Of a DNA stretch of 64,000 bases, positions 24,657-34,630 are shown piece after piece (within the stretch, counting starts at the first letter, position 1; each line of letters opens with the position of its first letter). Under the pieces are notes generated by a model. The model had not been told where the DNA came from and ran no database searches. It saw only the letters and a list, made by a program, of their open reading frames with translations. The stretch spans positions 1 to 64,000 of the forward strand of contig NZ_JAGXFD010000002.1 in NCBI RefSeq assembly GCF_020148005.1. Direction: 5' to 3'. The stretch is from Modicisalibacter tunisiensis (lineage in GTDB: Bacteria; Pseudomonadota; Gammaproteobacteria; Pseudomonadales; Halomonadaceae). Made by a program: the position numbers and the translations under genes.

Positions 24657-25238
24657 ATGGCCGAACGCATGACACTGACCCAGTTGCTCGACGGCATGGA
24701 CGAGGCCAACGCCGGGCGCACCATTCACCTGCAGGACATCATCGACACCTTCGCCTCTCGCGGCTTCGGCCCTCTGCTGGTCGCCCCGGCACTGATCGCG
24801 GCCCTGCCCACCGGCGCCATCCCCGGCGTGCCCACGCTGTGCGGCCTGTTCATCGCCACCGTGGCCGGCCAGCTGGCCCTCGACAAGCGCAGCCCCTGGC
24901 TGCCGCGCCGGCTGCGCGAACGCGGCATCGACCATGACCGCCTGCACGCCGTCGTCACCCGCCTGCGTCCCTGGACACGGCGCTTCGACCGGCTGCTCAA
25001 GGTGCGCCTACGGGTGCTGGTGAACCCGGTCTCGCGGCGGTTGATCGCCCTGCTGGCCGTCCTGCTCGGCCTGTCGATGATGCCCCTGGAGCTGCTGCCC
25101 TTCGCCGCCGCCCTGCCGGCGCTGGCCATCGTGCTCATGGGGCTGGGCCTGGCCGCCGAGGACGGCCTGCTGATGCTGTTCGGCCTGGCGGTGGTGATGA
25201 TCGGCGCCTTCGTGATCTGGCGCTGGCTGCTGCCCTGA
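24657..25238 (+). CDS. ExoD-family exopolysaccharide-associated membrane protein
   Basis: 193 aa with the ExoD pattern: FASRGFGPLLVAPALIAALPTGAIPGVPTLCGLFIATVAGQ (about residues 32-74) followed by a soluble basic loop (RSPWLPRRLRER) and three further hydrophobic segments. ExoD proteins influence exopolysaccharide production and alkaline growth in rhizobia; the biochemical role is unclear. Start ATG 24657 follows AGGGAGG. It could be cotranscribed with the TM2 gene and lysE-type gene on either side. Confidence 0.85.
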   Translation: MAERMTLTQLLDGMDEANAGRTIHLQDIIDTFASRGFGPLLVAPALIAALPTGAIPGVPTLCGLFIATVAGQLALDKRSPWLPRRLRERGIDHDRLHAVVTRLRPWTRRFDRLLKVRLRVLVNPVSRRLIALLAVLLGLSMMPLELLPFAAALPALAIVLMGLGLAAEDGLLMLFGLAVVMIGAFVIWRWLLP

Positions 25239-25265
25239 CCCTCACGCTTTCGATATGAGGCCCCG

Positions 25266-25907
25266 ATGCTGTTCGATACCCAGTTCCTGTCTTTCCTGCT
25301 GGCCATCACCCTGCTGAGCATCACCCCGGGCGTGGATACCCTGCTGGTGATCCGCAACACGGCCCGCGGCGGCGTGCGCGACGGCATACTCACCAGCCTG
25401 GCGATCTGCTGCGGCCTGTTCGTCCACGCCACGGTGTCGGCACTGGGTATCTCATTGATCCTGCTGCAGTCGGCCTGGGCGTTCAGCGCGCTCAAGCTGG
25501 CCGGGGCCGCCTATCTGGTCTGGCTGGGCCTCCAGAGCCTGCGCAGTGCGCGCCGCGGCAACCCGCTGCCGGTCGCCGGGGTGACGGGCGCGCAGCGCCC
25601 GGTCGGCCTCTGGCAACCGATCCGGGAAGGCCTGCTGTCGAACGTGCTCAACCCCAAGACCGTGGTCTTCTACATGGCCTTCCTGCCGCAGTTCATCGCG
25701 CCGGGGGATCCGGCGCTGCTGAAGTCGCTGTGGCTGGCGAGCGTGCATTTCGTGATCGCCAACCTCTGGCAGATCGGCATCGCCCTGATGGTGGATCGCG
25801 CCGGACACTGGCTGGCCAAGCGCTGGCTGTCGCGCACGCTGGATGGCGTGACCGGCTCGGTGCTGGTGCTGTTCGGCGTCAAGCTGGCGCTGGCCCAGCG
25901 CCCCTGA
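25266..25907 (+). CDS. LysE/RhtB-family amino-acid exporter
   Basis: 213 aa, six membrane helices. RhtB-type hallmarks: FLLAITLLSITPGVDTLLVIRNTARGGVRDGILTSLAICCG near the N-terminus, AAYLVWLGLQSLR, and NVLNPKTVVFYMAFLPQFI. Expected to export amino acids or homoserine-like compounds; the specific substrate cannot be deduced. 27 bases downstream of exoD. Confidence 0.88.
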   Translation: MLFDTQFLSFLLAITLLSITPGVDTLLVIRNTARGGVRDGILTSLAICCGLFVHATVSALGISLILLQSAWAFSALKLAGAAYLVWLGLQSLRSARRGNPLPVAGVTGAQRPVGLWQPIREGLLSNVLNPKTVVFYMAFLPQFIAPGDPALLKSLWLASVHFVIANLWQIGIALMVDRAGHWLAKRWLSRTLDGVTGSVLVLFGVKLALAQRP

Positions 25908-25984
25908 CCCATCAACGACGCCGCCCTCGGGTTGCATGACCGAGGCCACCACGGCCACGAGCGCGCAGTCTCTGGCGGGGCAGG

Positions 25985-26074
25985 CCCGGGAAATTATGCT
26001 ACTTATCGCTCTCGATAATAATTTTCAGTGCGAATTTGGCCAATATTTCGGTTAAAAACATATAAAAATGACTT
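25985..26074. other. AT-rich convergent intergenic stretch
   Basis: About 90 bases of strongly AT-rich sequence (contains GATAATAATTTT and ACATATAAAAATG) between the convergent lysE-type and MATE genes. No hairpin with U-run and no ORF of note was found; it contrasts with the GC-rich surroundings. Confidence 0.4.
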
Positions 26075-27409
26075 TCATGCAGTGCTTTCCACCAGCTTTC
26101 CTCGATCGCCCAGCGAGTGCCGGAACAGCGCATAGGCCAGCGCCCCCGCCAGCAGGTTGCCCAGCGCCGCCCCCCAGGCCGTGCCGACGATGTCGCCGCC
26201 CCACTGCGTGCCCAGCCACAGGCATGGCAGGTAGCAGACGAACAGCCGAGCCGCCGACATCAGCATGGCCCGCAGCGGCCAGCCCAGCGCATTGGCGGCA
26301 GACACCACGACCATGCACACCCCGAGCAGCGCATAACTGGGCAGCAGGGCCCGGATCAGCGCCTCGAGTCCATCTCGCACCTCGGGATTGCCCGACAGCA
26401 CGGCGGCCAGCCACGGGGCCAGCAGCGCCATGACCACGCCCAGCGCCAGCTGCCAGACCACCACCACCCTGAAGGCCAGCGCCATCAGCCGACGGATCTC
26501 CTGCCAGTGCCCGGCCCCGTAGCAGCGCCCGAGCCAGGGCGGCAGCGACATGGTCAGCGCCAGCACCACCATCAGCGACACCGTCTCCAGGCGGCTGGCC
26601 AGCCCCCAGGCCGCCACGCGCTCATCGCCCAGCGTGGCGACCACCGCCGTCGCCAGCATGGCCGCCAGCGGCGGCATCAGCTGGCTGACCATGGCCGGCA
26701 TGGCGATGCCCAAGAAGGGGCGTGTCGACCGGCGCGCCTCGGCGACGAGACCGCTGGCGGTCAGCCAGTCGGAACGGCCCAGGCGCCAGCCGACGATGGC
26801 CAGCCCGCTGCCGAAGGCCAGGCTGGTGGCCCAGGCCGCCCCGGGCAGCCCCAGCCCCGCCCAGGGGCCGACGCCGAAGATCAGCAGGGGGTCGAGCAGC
26901 AGATTGAGCAGGCTGGTCAGCACCATCAGCTTGCCCGGCAGGCGGGTATCGCCGTGGGCGCGGAACAGGCTGTAGCCGAAATACAGCACGGCGCCCAGCC
27001 AGGCCGCCAGCAGCTGGGGGGCCCAGTAGTCGCGAATCAGCGGCAGCAGCGCCGGGCGCGCGCCGATCTGGCGAAACAGCGGCGTCTGAGCGACATGCAG
27101 CCCCACCACCAGGCAGGCGATCAGGGCACTCCCGCCGAGCAGCACCAGTGCGCCCAGTCGTCGCGCCCGGGCCGTCTCGCCGGCGCCCAGCGCCCGGGAG
27201 ATCAGCGCGGCGATGGCGATGCCGATGCCCACCTGCACGCCGATGATCAGAAACGACAGCGGAAAGGTGAACGACTGCGCCGCCAGCGGCGCCGTGCCCA
27301 GCCGCGCGATGAAGGCGCTGTCGACCAGTTGAAAGCCCAGCAGGGACAGCACCCCGACCGCCATCGGCCAGGTCTGTCGCCAGAGTTGATGCGCCAGTGG
27401 AGACAACAC
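26075..27409 (-). CDS. MATE-family efflux transporter (DinF-like)
   Basis: 444 aa, about 12 membrane helices in two MATE halves. Landmarks: QLVDSAFIARLGTAPLAAQSF near the N-terminus and GDTRLPGKLMVLTSLLNLLLDPLLIFG (residues about 150-180); the second half contains MPAMVSQLMPPLAAM. DinF-type MATE proteins export cationic drugs or metabolites using Na+ or H+. The start is a GTG at 27409 with AGAAGAGG closely upstream, which is a weak site. Monocistronic. Confidence 0.87.
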   Translation of the reverse strand: MLSPLAHQLWRQTWPMAVGVLSLLGFQLVDSAFIARLGTAPLAAQSFTFPLSFLIIGVQVGIGIAIAALISRALGAGETARARRLGALVLLGGSALIACLVVGLHVAQTPLFRQIGARPALLPLIRDYWAPQLLAAWLGAVLYFGYSLFRAHGDTRLPGKLMVLTSLLNLLLDPLLIFGVGPWAGLGLPGAAWATSLAFGSGLAIVGWRLGRSDWLTASGLVAEARRSTRPFLGIAMPAMVSQLMPPLAAMLATAVVATLGDERVAAWGLASRLETVSLMVVLALTMSLPPWLGRCYGAGHWQEIRRLMALAFRVVVVWQLALGVVMALLAPWLAAVLSGNPEVRDGLEALIRALLPSYALLGVCMVVVSAANALGWPLRAMLMSAARLFVCYLPCLWLGTQWGGDIVGTAWGAALGNLLAGALAYALFRHSLGDRGKLVESTA

Positions 27410-27549
27410 GGCCTCTTCTGTTCAGGAAAAGCGCGCATTCTGGCATGTCCATCGATACAACCCAACACGCCCGGCAGGCATCACGCGACGGAAGCCGACC
27501 GACCGCTCCTTGTCATGCCGTGCCGGCCTCGTGCCCGGGCTGGCGGGGC

Positions 27550-28362
27550 TCAGGTGTCCCAGCTGGGGGCGAAATCGGGGTTGGCGATCCGCTCGCCGAT
27601 GTCCAGCGTCTCGATGCGCGCCATCTCGTCATCGCTCAGCGTGAGGTCCAGCGCGGCCAGGTTGGCCCGCTGATGCTCGGGGCGCGTCGAGGAGGGAATC
27701 ACCACGATATCCCGGGCGGCGACCCAGGCCAGCGCCACCTGGGCGGGCGTGGCCTCATGATTGGCGGCGATCTGCTGCAGGACCGGTTCGTGCAGGACCT
27801 TGCCCACCGCCAACGGCATGTAGCCGGTCACCTGGATGCCCTTGTCCTGACAGTGCCGGGCCAGCTTGTGATTGGCCAGGAAGGGATGTACCTCGATCTG
27901 GTTGGTGACGATATGCTCGCCGCCGGGGACCGAGAGCGCCTCGTTGAGATGGGCGATCGTGAAGTTCGACACCCCGATGTGCCGGGTCAGGCCGCGTTCG
28001 CGGGCTTCGGCCAGGGCGCCGATGTATTCGGACATGGCAACCTCGTCACCGGGAGACGGCCAGTGGATCAGCGCCAGGTCCACGTGGTCGACGCCCAGCT
28101 TGCGGACGCTTTCCTCGAGGCTGGCGATCAGCGCATCATGCTGCAGACGATCCCACCACACCTTGGTGGTCAGGAACAGCTCGTCGCGCGGCACCTCGCT
28201 GCGGCGGATCGCCTCGCCGACCGCTTCCTCGTTGTCGTACATCTGCGCCGTGTCGACATGCCGGTACCCCTGCGCCAGCGCCGAGGTCACCGAATCGATG
28301 GCATCCTGCCCCTTGAGCCGGAAGGTGCCGATACCCGGCTGCGGAATGATTGACGAGGCCAT
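27550..28362 (-). CDS. dkgB: Aldo/keto reductase (2,5-diketo-D-gluconate reductase B-like)
   Basis: 270 aa TIM-barrel aldo/keto reductase. The catalytic tetrad is visible: Asp37 and Tyr42 (DTAQMYDNEE), Lys67 (TTKVWW) and His100 (LIHWPSP); the NADPH-binding C-terminus reads VIPSSTRPEHQRANLAAL. Length and N-terminus match DkgB. It reduces aldehydes and keto-aldoses such as methylglyoxal or 2,5-diketogluconate. Start ATG 28362 with AAAGGAG upstream; the longer in-frame extension is unlike the family. Divergent from the FAD oxidoreductase gene. Confidence 0.88.
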   Translation of the reverse strand: MASSIIPQPGIGTFRLKGQDAIDSVTSALAQGYRHVDTAQMYDNEEAVGEAIRRSEVPRDELFLTTKVWWDRLQHDALIASLEESVRKLGVDHVDLALIHWPSPGDEVAMSEYIGALAEARERGLTRHIGVSNFTIAHLNEALSVPGGEHIVTNQIEVHPFLANHKLARHCQDKGIQVTGYMPLAVGKVLHEPVLQQIAANHEATPAQVALAWVAARDIVVIPSSTRPEHQRANLAALDLTLSDDEMARIETLDIGERIANPDFAPSWDT

Positions 28363-28543
28363 GCGGGACTCCTTTCGTTGCGTGGATCGGGACGCGCCGG
28401 AAGCGGCCGCCCGGTATCCGTCCTGCGGCCGAGCCTCCGGCTTTTCAAGCCCGCAGGTGCCCCGGCGGTATTCCGTGCACGAAAATCCCCCCGCCCACCG
28501 ACACAATGGTAGGTTGGTGACAAGGCTTCCACGAGACTATCCG

Positions 28544-29680
28544 ATGGACGAGATCACGCGAGTGGTGCTGGTCGGCGCCGGTCACGCCCACCTGCATCTG
28601 GCGGCGAACGTCGACCGGCTCATCGCCCGGGGTGCCCACGTCACCCTGGTGACGCCGGGCGCCTTCTGGTATTCGGGCATGGCCAGCGGCATGCTCGGCG
28701 GCGACTATCGCGATGACGAGGATCGACTCGACCCGACGGCGCTGATGCGTGCCCGGGGCGGCGACGTGGTGCAGGACCGCGTGGTGAGCATCGACCGCCG
28801 CCAGCGTCGACTGCATCTGGCCAACCACGAGCCGCTCGCCTACGACCTGCTGTCACTCAACCTGGGCAGCGAGGTCTATCGGCCATCACGCCTCGCCCCG
28901 CCGGGCACCCCCGATGTCTGGGCGGCCAAGCCCGTCCACCGCCTCTGGCAGTTGCGCCAGCAGCTGGAAAGCACCCTGGCGACGTCCGCCCCGCCGCCCC
29001 GGCTGGCGGTCATCGGCGGCGGCCCCACGGGCGTCGAGCTCACCGCCAACCTGCTGGCGCTGTTCGAGCGCTATGGCCGCTCGCCCCGCGTCACGCTGGT
29101 CGGCAACGACGCGCGCCTGCTCCCGGGGGCGCCGCGCGGCGCCGGGCGCTGGGTCGCCCGACGGCTGATGCGACGCGGCGCCCGGCTGGAACTCGCCGCC
29201 TCGGCCATGGCCTGGGAGCCGGGCACGCTGCATCTGGACGACGGCAGCCAGGTCGCGGCCGACCAGCTGCTGCTGGCCACGGGACTGGTGGCGCCCGAAC
29301 TGATCGCCACCCTGGACCTGCCTCAGGACGCCCATCAGGGGCTGGCGATCACGCCCGCCCTGCATTCGCCCGACGACCCCCGCCTCTTCGCCGTCGGCGA
29401 CTGCGCCTGGCTGGCCTCGGCGCCCTATCCCAAGCTCGGGGTGTTCGGCGTGCGTCAGGCTCCGGTGCTCCTGGCCAACCTGGAGGCCCGGCTTAGCGAC
29501 GAGCCCCTGCAGCCCTTTCATCCGCAGCGGCGCTACCTGTCGATACTCAACCTGGGCGATGGTCGCGGGCTGGCGCTGCGCGGGCGCCTGTGGTGGCGGG
29601 GGCGCTCGGCGCTGTGGCTCAAGCGCCACCTGGATCACCGCTTCATGGCGACCTACCGGGCGGAAGACGACACCGACTGA
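28544..29680 (+). CDS. FAD-dependent pyridine-nucleotide oxidoreductase (NDH-2-like)
   Basis: 378 aa two-dinucleotide-binding-domain flavoprotein. FAD site VVLVGAGHAHLHLAANV (residues 7-23), NAD(P) site VIGGGPTGVELTANLLALFERYG in the middle, and the C-terminal FAD-contact LFAVGDCAWLA. The GAGHAHLHL start resembles the oxidoreductase domain found fused to selenophosphate synthase in some bacteria, but no SelD domain is present here. Electron acceptor and substrate unknown. Start ATG 28544 chosen by homology to the Rossmann motif; the ribosome site is weak. Confidence 0.82.
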   Translation: MDEITRVVLVGAGHAHLHLAANVDRLIARGAHVTLVTPGAFWYSGMASGMLGGDYRDDEDRLDPTALMRARGGDVVQDRVVSIDRRQRRLHLANHEPLAYDLLSLNLGSEVYRPSRLAPPGTPDVWAAKPVHRLWQLRQQLESTLATSAPPPRLAVIGGGPTGVELTANLLALFERYGRSPRVTLVGNDARLLPGAPRGAGRWVARRLMRRGARLELAASAMAWEPGTLHLDDGSQVAADQLLLATGLVAPELIATLDLPQDAHQGLAITPALHSPDDPRLFAVGDCAWLASAPYPKLGVFGVRQAPVLLANLEARLSDEPLQPFHPQRRYLSILNLGDGRGLALRGRLWWRGRSALWLKRHLDHRFMATYRAEDDTD

Positions 29681-29711
29681 CGCCACTCGGGCACCCGCCC
29701 TGACACGCAAC

Positions 29712-29738
29712 GGCCCCGGGAGCCGGGCTCCCGGGGCC
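29712..29738. terminator. Bidirectional terminator-like hairpin
   Basis: GGCCCCGGGAG / CTCCCGGGGCC, 11-bp stem with a CCGGG loop, between the FAD oxidoreductase and the convergent DJ-1/PfpI gene. No long U-run. Confidence 0.65.
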
Positions 29739-29767
29739 AATCAACAGCGACGTTGTGCGGTGGCCGC

Positions 29768-30451
29768 TCAGCCGCGCAGCACCTGCAGCAGCAGTTCGGC
29801 TGTGGGGGCGCTGGAGGCCGGATTCTGGCCGGTGATCAGCAGGCCGTCGCGCAGCTGGAAGGCGGTGAAGTCGCCTTCGCTGCGCTCGAACCGGGCACCA
29901 CGCTTGACCAGCTCCTCCTCGAGCAGGTGCGGCACCACCTCGGTCAGGCCCACGGCCGCTTCCTCGCTGTTGGTGAAACCGGTGACCCGGCGTCCCTCGA
30001 CGATCGGCTTGCCGGAGGCGTCACGCACGTTGAGCAGCACGGTGGGCGCGTGACAGACCGTGGCCACCGGCTTCTCGGCGGTCAGGAAGGCCTGGATCAG
30101 GCGCTGAGAATCGGGGTTGTCGGTCAGGTCCCACAGCGGGCCGTGGCCGCCGGGGTAGAAGACCGCGTCGAAGTCCTCGGCATTGACCGAATCCAGCGGC
30201 CGGGTATGGGCCAGCTGCTCGCGCGCCTCCTCATCGGCCTCGAAGCGACGGGTCGCCTCGGTCAGGGCATCTTCCTGGGTGGAGTTGGGATCGACGGGGG
30301 GCTGGCCGCCGGCGGGGGACGCGAGGGTGATCTCGACGCCGGCATCCTTGAACACGTAATAGGGCGCGGCGAACTCCTCGAGCCAGAATCCGGTCTTGTG
30401 GCCGGTGTCACCCATGCGGTCATGGGACGTCAGCACCATCAGGATCTTCAT
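29768..30451 (-). CDS. DJ-1/PfpI-family protein (class I glutamine amidotransferase-like, Hsp31 type)
   Basis: 227 aa. The nucleophile elbow is VATVCHAPTVLL (Cys133), with YPGGHGPLWDL (about 100-108) and Glu25 of FWLEEFAAP completing the Hsp31-type arrangement. Relatives act as glyoxalase III, deglycase or chaperone in carbonyl stress. Start ATG 30451 follows AAGGAGACC. It is close to an aldo/keto reductase that could also detoxify reactive carbonyls, but the two are not in one operon. Confidence 0.87.
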   Translation of the reverse strand: MKILMVLTSHDRMGDTGHKTGFWLEEFAAPYYVFKDAGVEITLASPAGGQPPVDPNSTQEDALTEATRRFEADEEAREQLAHTRPLDSVNAEDFDAVFYPGGHGPLWDLTDNPDSQRLIQAFLTAEKPVATVCHAPTVLLNVRDASGKPIVEGRRVTGFTNSEEAAVGLTEVVPHLLEEELVKRGARFERSEGDFTAFQLRDGLLITGQNPASSAPTAELLLQVLRG

Positions 30452-30590
30452 CGAGGTCTCCTTGAATCCGATTGGCTTCAACTTCACCCCCTAGATGGAG
30501 ACGTTCCGGGAAACTTCAAGGCGCGCAGCCGATCGGCACACGCGGACGGGACGGCGCGCCCGCCACCCCGCCACGGAGCGCGCCGAATGC

Positions 30591-31787
30591 TCAGGCCAGG
30601 GCGTCGAGGCCGCGCGCCAGATCCGCCTTGAGATCGTCGAGGGCCTCGAGCCCCACGGCGATGCGGACCAGCCCCTCGCGGATGCCGGCGGAGGCCTTCT
30701 GCTCGTCGGACAACCGCCCGTGCGTGGTGGTCGCCGGGTGCGTGATGGTGGTCTTGACGTCGCCCAGGTTGCCGGTGATCGACATCAGCTGGGTGGCGTC
30801 GATCACCGACCAGGCGCCCTCGCGCTCGCCGCGGATCTCGACGCCGAGCACGGCGCCGAAGCCCGACTGCTGCTGGCGCGCCAGCGCATGCTGCGGATGG
30901 CTCTCGAGGCCGCTGTAATGGACCCGCTCCACCGCCGGATGGGCCTCGAGCCACTGGGCCAGCGCCAGGGCGTTGTCGCAATGGGCGCGCATGCGCAGGC
31001 TGAGCGTCTCGAGCCCCTTGAGGAAGATCCAGGCGTTGAACGGGCTCAGGCAGGGCCCGCAGGTGCGCACCACGCCGAATACCTCCTCGAGCTCCTTGTC
31101 GCGCCCCACCACCGCGCCGCCGATGGCGCGTCCCTGGCCGTCCAGGTACTTGGTGGCGGAATGGATCACCAGGTCGGCGCCCAGCGCCAGCGGACGCTGC
31201 AGCGCCGGCGTCAGAAAGCAGTTGTCGATCGCCAGCAGGGCCCCGTGATGATGGGCGATCTCCGCCAGCGCGGCGATGTCGACCAGCTCGGAGAGCGGGT
31301 TGGAGGGCGTCTCGGCGAACAGCAGCTTCGTACGCGGGGTGATCGCCGCCTCCCAGGCCTCGAGATTGCCGAGTTCCACGTAGCGGGTGGTAATGCCGAA
31401 CTTGCCCAGGTACTTGCTGAACAGGCTCACCGTGGAGCCGAACAGCGAGCGCGAGGCGACGATCTCGTCACCCGCCTCGAGCAGGGCCAGTACCGTGGAC
31501 AGGATGGCCGCCATGCCCGAGCTGGTGGCCACACAGCGCTCGCCGCCCTCGAGCGCCGCCAGGCGCTGCTCGAAGATCCGCACCGTGGGGTTAGTGAAGC
31601 GCGAGTAGATGTTGCCCGGCTCCTCGCCGCCGAACTTGCGCGCCGCCTCCGCCGCACTGCGATAGACGAAGCTCGAGGTAGTGAAGATCGGCTCGCCGTG
31701 CTCCTGCTCGGCGGTACGCACATGGCCGGCACGAACCGCCAGCGTCTCCAGCGACAGGGCATCGGCGTGAAAGTCGTCTTGCTGCAT
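30591..31787 (-). CDS. metZ: O-succinylhomoserine sulfhydrylase
   Basis: 398 aa PLP enzyme of the Cys/Met metabolism family, converting O-succinylhomoserine and sulfide to homocysteine. The PLP lysine is in [21 protein letters not shown] and [11 protein letters not shown] hold the phosphate and active-site Tyr region. Position downstream of purF (13-base gap) is the conserved cvpA-purF-metZ order of Pseudomonas and relatives, which supports metZ over metB or metC. Start ATG 31787. Confidence 0.93.
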   Translation of the reverse strand: MQQDDFHADALSLETLAVRAGHVRTAEQEHGEPIFTTSSFVYRSAAEAARKFGGEEPGNIYSRFTNPTVRIFEQRLAALEGGERCVATSSGMAAILSTVLALLEAGDEIVASRSLFGSTVSLFSKYLGKFGITTRYVELGNLEAWEAAITPRTKLLFAETPSNPLSELVDIAALAEIAHHHGALLAIDNCFLTPALQRPLALGADLVIHSATKYLDGQGRAIGGAVVGRDKELEEVFGVVRTCGPCLSPFNAWIFLKGLETLSLRMRAHCDNALALAQWLEAHPAVERVHYSGLESHPQHALARQQQSGFGAVLGVEIRGEREGAWSVIDATQLMSITGNLGDVKTTITHPATTTHGRLSDEQKASAGIREGLVRIAVGLEALDDLKADLARGLDALA

Positions 31788-31800
31788 GGTGCGGGCCCCC

Positions 31801-33318
31801 TCAGCCGTAGTCCTCGACGTCGTTGTGCAGATCGACCACGGCATGCACGCTGCCGTCCTGCGTCTTGGCCGCGTCGTTGCGCGAGGCCTCCAGGGCGGCC
31901 AGGTAGGCGTCGTCGATGTCGCCGGTCACGTACTGCCCGTCGAATACCGAGCAGTCGAAGCGCTCGAGGGCCGGGTTGACCTCGCGGCAGGCGTCCTTGA
32001 GATCCTCCAGGTCCTGGTAGAAGATCCGGTCGGCACCGATCAGCTCGCCGACCTCCACCTCGCTGCGCCCGTGGGCGATCAGCTCGCCGGCGGCCGGCAT
32101 GTCGATGCCGTAGACGTTGGGGTAGCGCACCGGCGGCGCCGCCGAGGCGAAGTACACCCGATTGGCCCCGGCCTCACGGGCCATCTGGATGATCTGCTTG
32201 CAGGTAGTGCCGCGCACGATCGAGTCGTCGACCAGCAGCACGTTCTTGCCGGCGAACTCGATATCGATGGCATTGAGCTTCTGGCGCACCGACTTCTTGC
32301 GCTGGGTCTGCCCCGGCATGATGAAGGTCCGCCCGATGTAGCGGTTCTTCATGAAGCCTTCGCGGTAGGTCACCCCCAGGTGCTGGGCCAGCTCCAGCGC
32401 CGAGGTCCGCGAGGTGTCGGGAATCGGGATCACCACGTCGATGTCGTGCTCCGGCCACTCGCGGAGGATCCGGTCGCCGAGCTTGCGCCCCATCTGCATG
32501 CGCGTGCCGTAGACGTAGGCGCCGTCGAGGATCGAGTCCGGGCGCGCCAGGTAGACGTGCTCGAAGATGCACGGCACCAGCGAGGGCCGATCGGCGCACT
32601 GCTGGGTGTGCACCACCCCGTCCATGTCGACGAAGATCGCCTCGCCCGGCGCCAGGTCACGGGCCAGCTCGAAGCCGCCGACATCCAGCGCCACCGACTC
32701 GGAGGCGATCATCACGTCCTGCCCGGTCACCGTCTCGCGGGTGCCGAACACCACCGGGCGGATGCCGTGCGGATCGCGGAACGCGACCATGCCGAAGCCG
32801 TTGATCATGGCCACCGCCGCATAGCCGCCGCGACAGCGGCGATGGACGCGGCGCACCGCATCGAACACGTCCTCGGGATTGAGATGGTGGCCCTGCTTGC
32901 CCAGTTCGTGGGCGAAGACGTTGAGCAGCACCTCGGAGTCCGAGCTGGTGTTGATATGGCGCAGATCCGTGGAGTAGAGCTCCTGCTTGAGCTGATCGGC
33001 GTTGGTGAGATTGCCGTTGTGCGCCAGCGCCAGCCCGTAGGGCGAGTTGACGTAGAACGGCTGGGACTCCGCCTCGCTGGAGGAGCCGGCCGTCGGGTAG
33101 CGCACGTGACCGATGCCCAGGTGGCCCTTGAGACGCGTCATGTGACGCGTGTGAAAGACGTCGCGCACCAGTCCATTGCTCTTGCGCAGCAGAAAGCGTC
33201 CCTCGTGCCAGGTCATCATTCCGGCGGCGTCCTGCCCCCGGTGCTGGAGCACCGTCAATGCATCATAGAGCGCCTGATTGACCGGCTGAGTGGCCATGAG
33301 GCCCACGATACCGCACAT
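31801..33318 (-). CDS. purF: Amidophosphoribosyltransferase
   Basis: 505 aa, first committed step of purine synthesis (PRPP plus glutamine to 5-phosphoribosylamine). N-terminal Ntn nucleophile Cys2 (MCGIVGLM) with a class II glutaminase domain including the SSSEAES-type loop and NGNLTN; C-terminal phosphoribosyltransferase domain with the PRPP loop [13 protein letters not shown] near residue 365. Six bases after cvpA. Length is typical. Confidence 0.97.
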   Translation of the reverse strand: MCGIVGLMATQPVNQALYDALTVLQHRGQDAAGMMTWHEGRFLLRKSNGLVRDVFHTRHMTRLKGHLGIGHVRYPTAGSSSEAESQPFYVNSPYGLALAHNGNLTNADQLKQELYSTDLRHINTSSDSEVLLNVFAHELGKQGHHLNPEDVFDAVRRVHRRCRGGYAAVAMINGFGMVAFRDPHGIRPVVFGTRETVTGQDVMIASESVALDVGGFELARDLAPGEAIFVDMDGVVHTQQCADRPSLVPCIFEHVYLARPDSILDGAYVYGTRMQMGRKLGDRILREWPEHDIDVVIPIPDTSRTSALELAQHLGVTYREGFMKNRYIGRTFIMPGQTQRKKSVRQKLNAIDIEFAGKNVLLVDDSIVRGTTCKQIIQMAREAGANRVYFASAAPPVRYPNVYGIDMPAAGELIAHGRSEVEVGELIGADRIFYQDLEDLKDACREVNPALERFDCSVFDGQYVTGDIDDAYLAALEASRNDAAKTQDGSVHAVVDLHNDVEDYG

Positions 33319-33324
33319 TCCGCC

Positions 33325-33936
33325 TTACCTCGCTTGCGATGGACTCGCGGTGCCGTCGTCGGCACCGATCGATAACAGTGATTCGGCGCGGGTCGCGCCG
33401 CCGGACAGGTCGTCCGGCAGGGAAAACGCCCGCCATTCATCAAGCTTTTGGGGATGACGCTGCTGCCAGTCGCTGAAGCGCGCCACCGCCTGGTCGCGCA
33501 GCGACTCGAAGGTGGGCCGCAGTCGCGCCTGCTGCCAGGCCTGAAGCTGCATCAACGGGGTCAGGCTGATCAGCACCGTCGCCAGCACCAGGATCGCCCC
33601 GCCGCGCAGCAGGCCGAAGCCCGCACCGGCCACGCGATTGAAAAAGCCCATGCCCACCCACTCGACGGCCGCCTGGACACCGCGGATGACCATGCCGCAG
33701 AGCATAATCACCCCGAAGATCACCACCACGAAGGCCACGATCAGACGGATATCCGGCGAATCGATCCAGCCACCCAGCAGCTCGGCCACCGGCGGCGCCA
33801 GCCAGCGCGAGGCGAACAGGGCCGTGATCCAGGCGCCCAGCCCCAGCGCCTCGCGCACCAGCCCGCGCATGAAGCCGGCCAGCATCGAGGCGCCGAGCAC
33901 CGCCAGAAAGACCCAGTCCAGCCAGGTCAGGGTCAT
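33325..33936 (-). CDS. cvpA: CvpA family membrane protein
   Basis: 203 aa with four membrane segments in the first two thirds (LTWLDWVFLAVLGASMLAG, LGAWITALFASRW, LIVAFVVVIFGVIMLCG, FGLLRGGAILVLATVLI) and a soluble charged tail. CvpA family proteins are needed for colicin V production and envelope homeostasis. The start ATG 33936 overlaps the stop of the upstream SPOR gene by four bases; the next gene is purF, as usual. Confidence 0.92.
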   Translation of the reverse strand: MTLTWLDWVFLAVLGASMLAGFMRGLVREALGLGAWITALFASRWLAPPVAELLGGWIDSPDIRLIVAFVVVIFGVIMLCGMVIRGVQAAVEWVGMGFFNRVAGAGFGLLRGGAILVLATVLISLTPLMQLQAWQQARLRPTFESLRDQAVARFSDWQQRHPQKLDEWRAFSLPDDLSGGATRAESLLSIGADDGTASPSQAR

Positions 33937-34595
33937 TGCTCCTCCTGGATACGGATCAGCAGGCCCTGGAGGTTGACCTTCTTCTTGAGCTCGGTGCGCG
34001 CCTTCTCGCCCGCTTCGGAGGTGGCGAAGGGCCCCACATAGACGGAGGTCAGGTTGTTGTCGCGCGGGCGACGATAGGCGTTGAAGCCCTGGGCATCGAG
34101 CTTCTTCTCGAGCCGTTCGGCGTTGCCCGGCTCTCCGAAGCTGCCCACCTGCACCGCCCACTCGCCGGCCTTCGCCGCCGGCTTGCCCTCGTTGGGGCTG
34201 GCGGACGGCGCGCTCGCCGCCTGGCGCTGGCGATCTTCCGCATTGCGGGCCAGTTCGGCGATCGGATCGGGCTTGCTGTCGGTGCCGGTATCGCTCCGGG
34301 CGTCGCCGGCGGATTCCTGGCCGGCGCCCGCCGGCGATGCGCCGTCGGTCGTGGTGGAAGGTTGCGGCGCCGGCTCGCCGCCGGCCTGGGGCGACTGAAT
34401 CTGGCCCAGGCTCGACGGCGGCTCCGGTTCGGCCACCGGGGCCTGCTCGACCTCGACGGGCTGCTCGATGGACAGGGCCGGCTGCGGGCGCGGCTCGCGC
34501 GCCGGCGGCTCGTCGAAGAGCATGGGAATGAAGATGACCCCCAGCGCCAGCAGGATGACGGCCCCGCTGACCCGTTCGCGCATTCCGTATTTCAT
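33933..34595 (-). CDS. dedD: SPOR-domain cell-division protein (DedD-like)
   Basis: 220 aa. One N-terminal membrane helix (SGAVILLALGVIFIPMLF, residues 10-27), a long Pro/Glu/Ala-rich periplasmic linker (about 30-140), and a C-terminal SPOR domain (GEWAVQVGSFGEPGNAERLEKKL... to the end) that binds denuded septal peptidoglycan. Located between folC and cvpA as in Pseudomonas. Translationally coupled to cvpA. Confidence 0.9.
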   Translation of the reverse strand: MKYGMRERVSGAVILLALGVIFIPMLFDEPPAREPRPQPALSIEQPVEVEQAPVAEPEPPSSLGQIQSPQAGGEPAPQPSTTTDGASPAGAGQESAGDARSDTGTDSKPDPIAELARNAEDRQRQAASAPSASPNEGKPAAKAGEWAVQVGSFGEPGNAERLEKKLDAQGFNAYRRPRDNNLTSVYVGPFATSEAGEKARTELKKKVNLQGLLIRIQEEQ

Positions 34596-34630
34596 GCGTC
34601 CCTCCTCGCGGCCCGGGTGCGGGCCTCACC

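Noticed and set aside
26117-27673. Gln/Arg/His-rich plus-strand frame across the MATE gene
   Set aside because: Low-complexity composition and no domain; the MATE transporter on the minus strand explains the region.
28544-29680. Selenophosphate synthase fusion protein
   Set aside because: Only the oxidoreductase-like domain is present; there is no SelD domain and the gene ends at a terminator.
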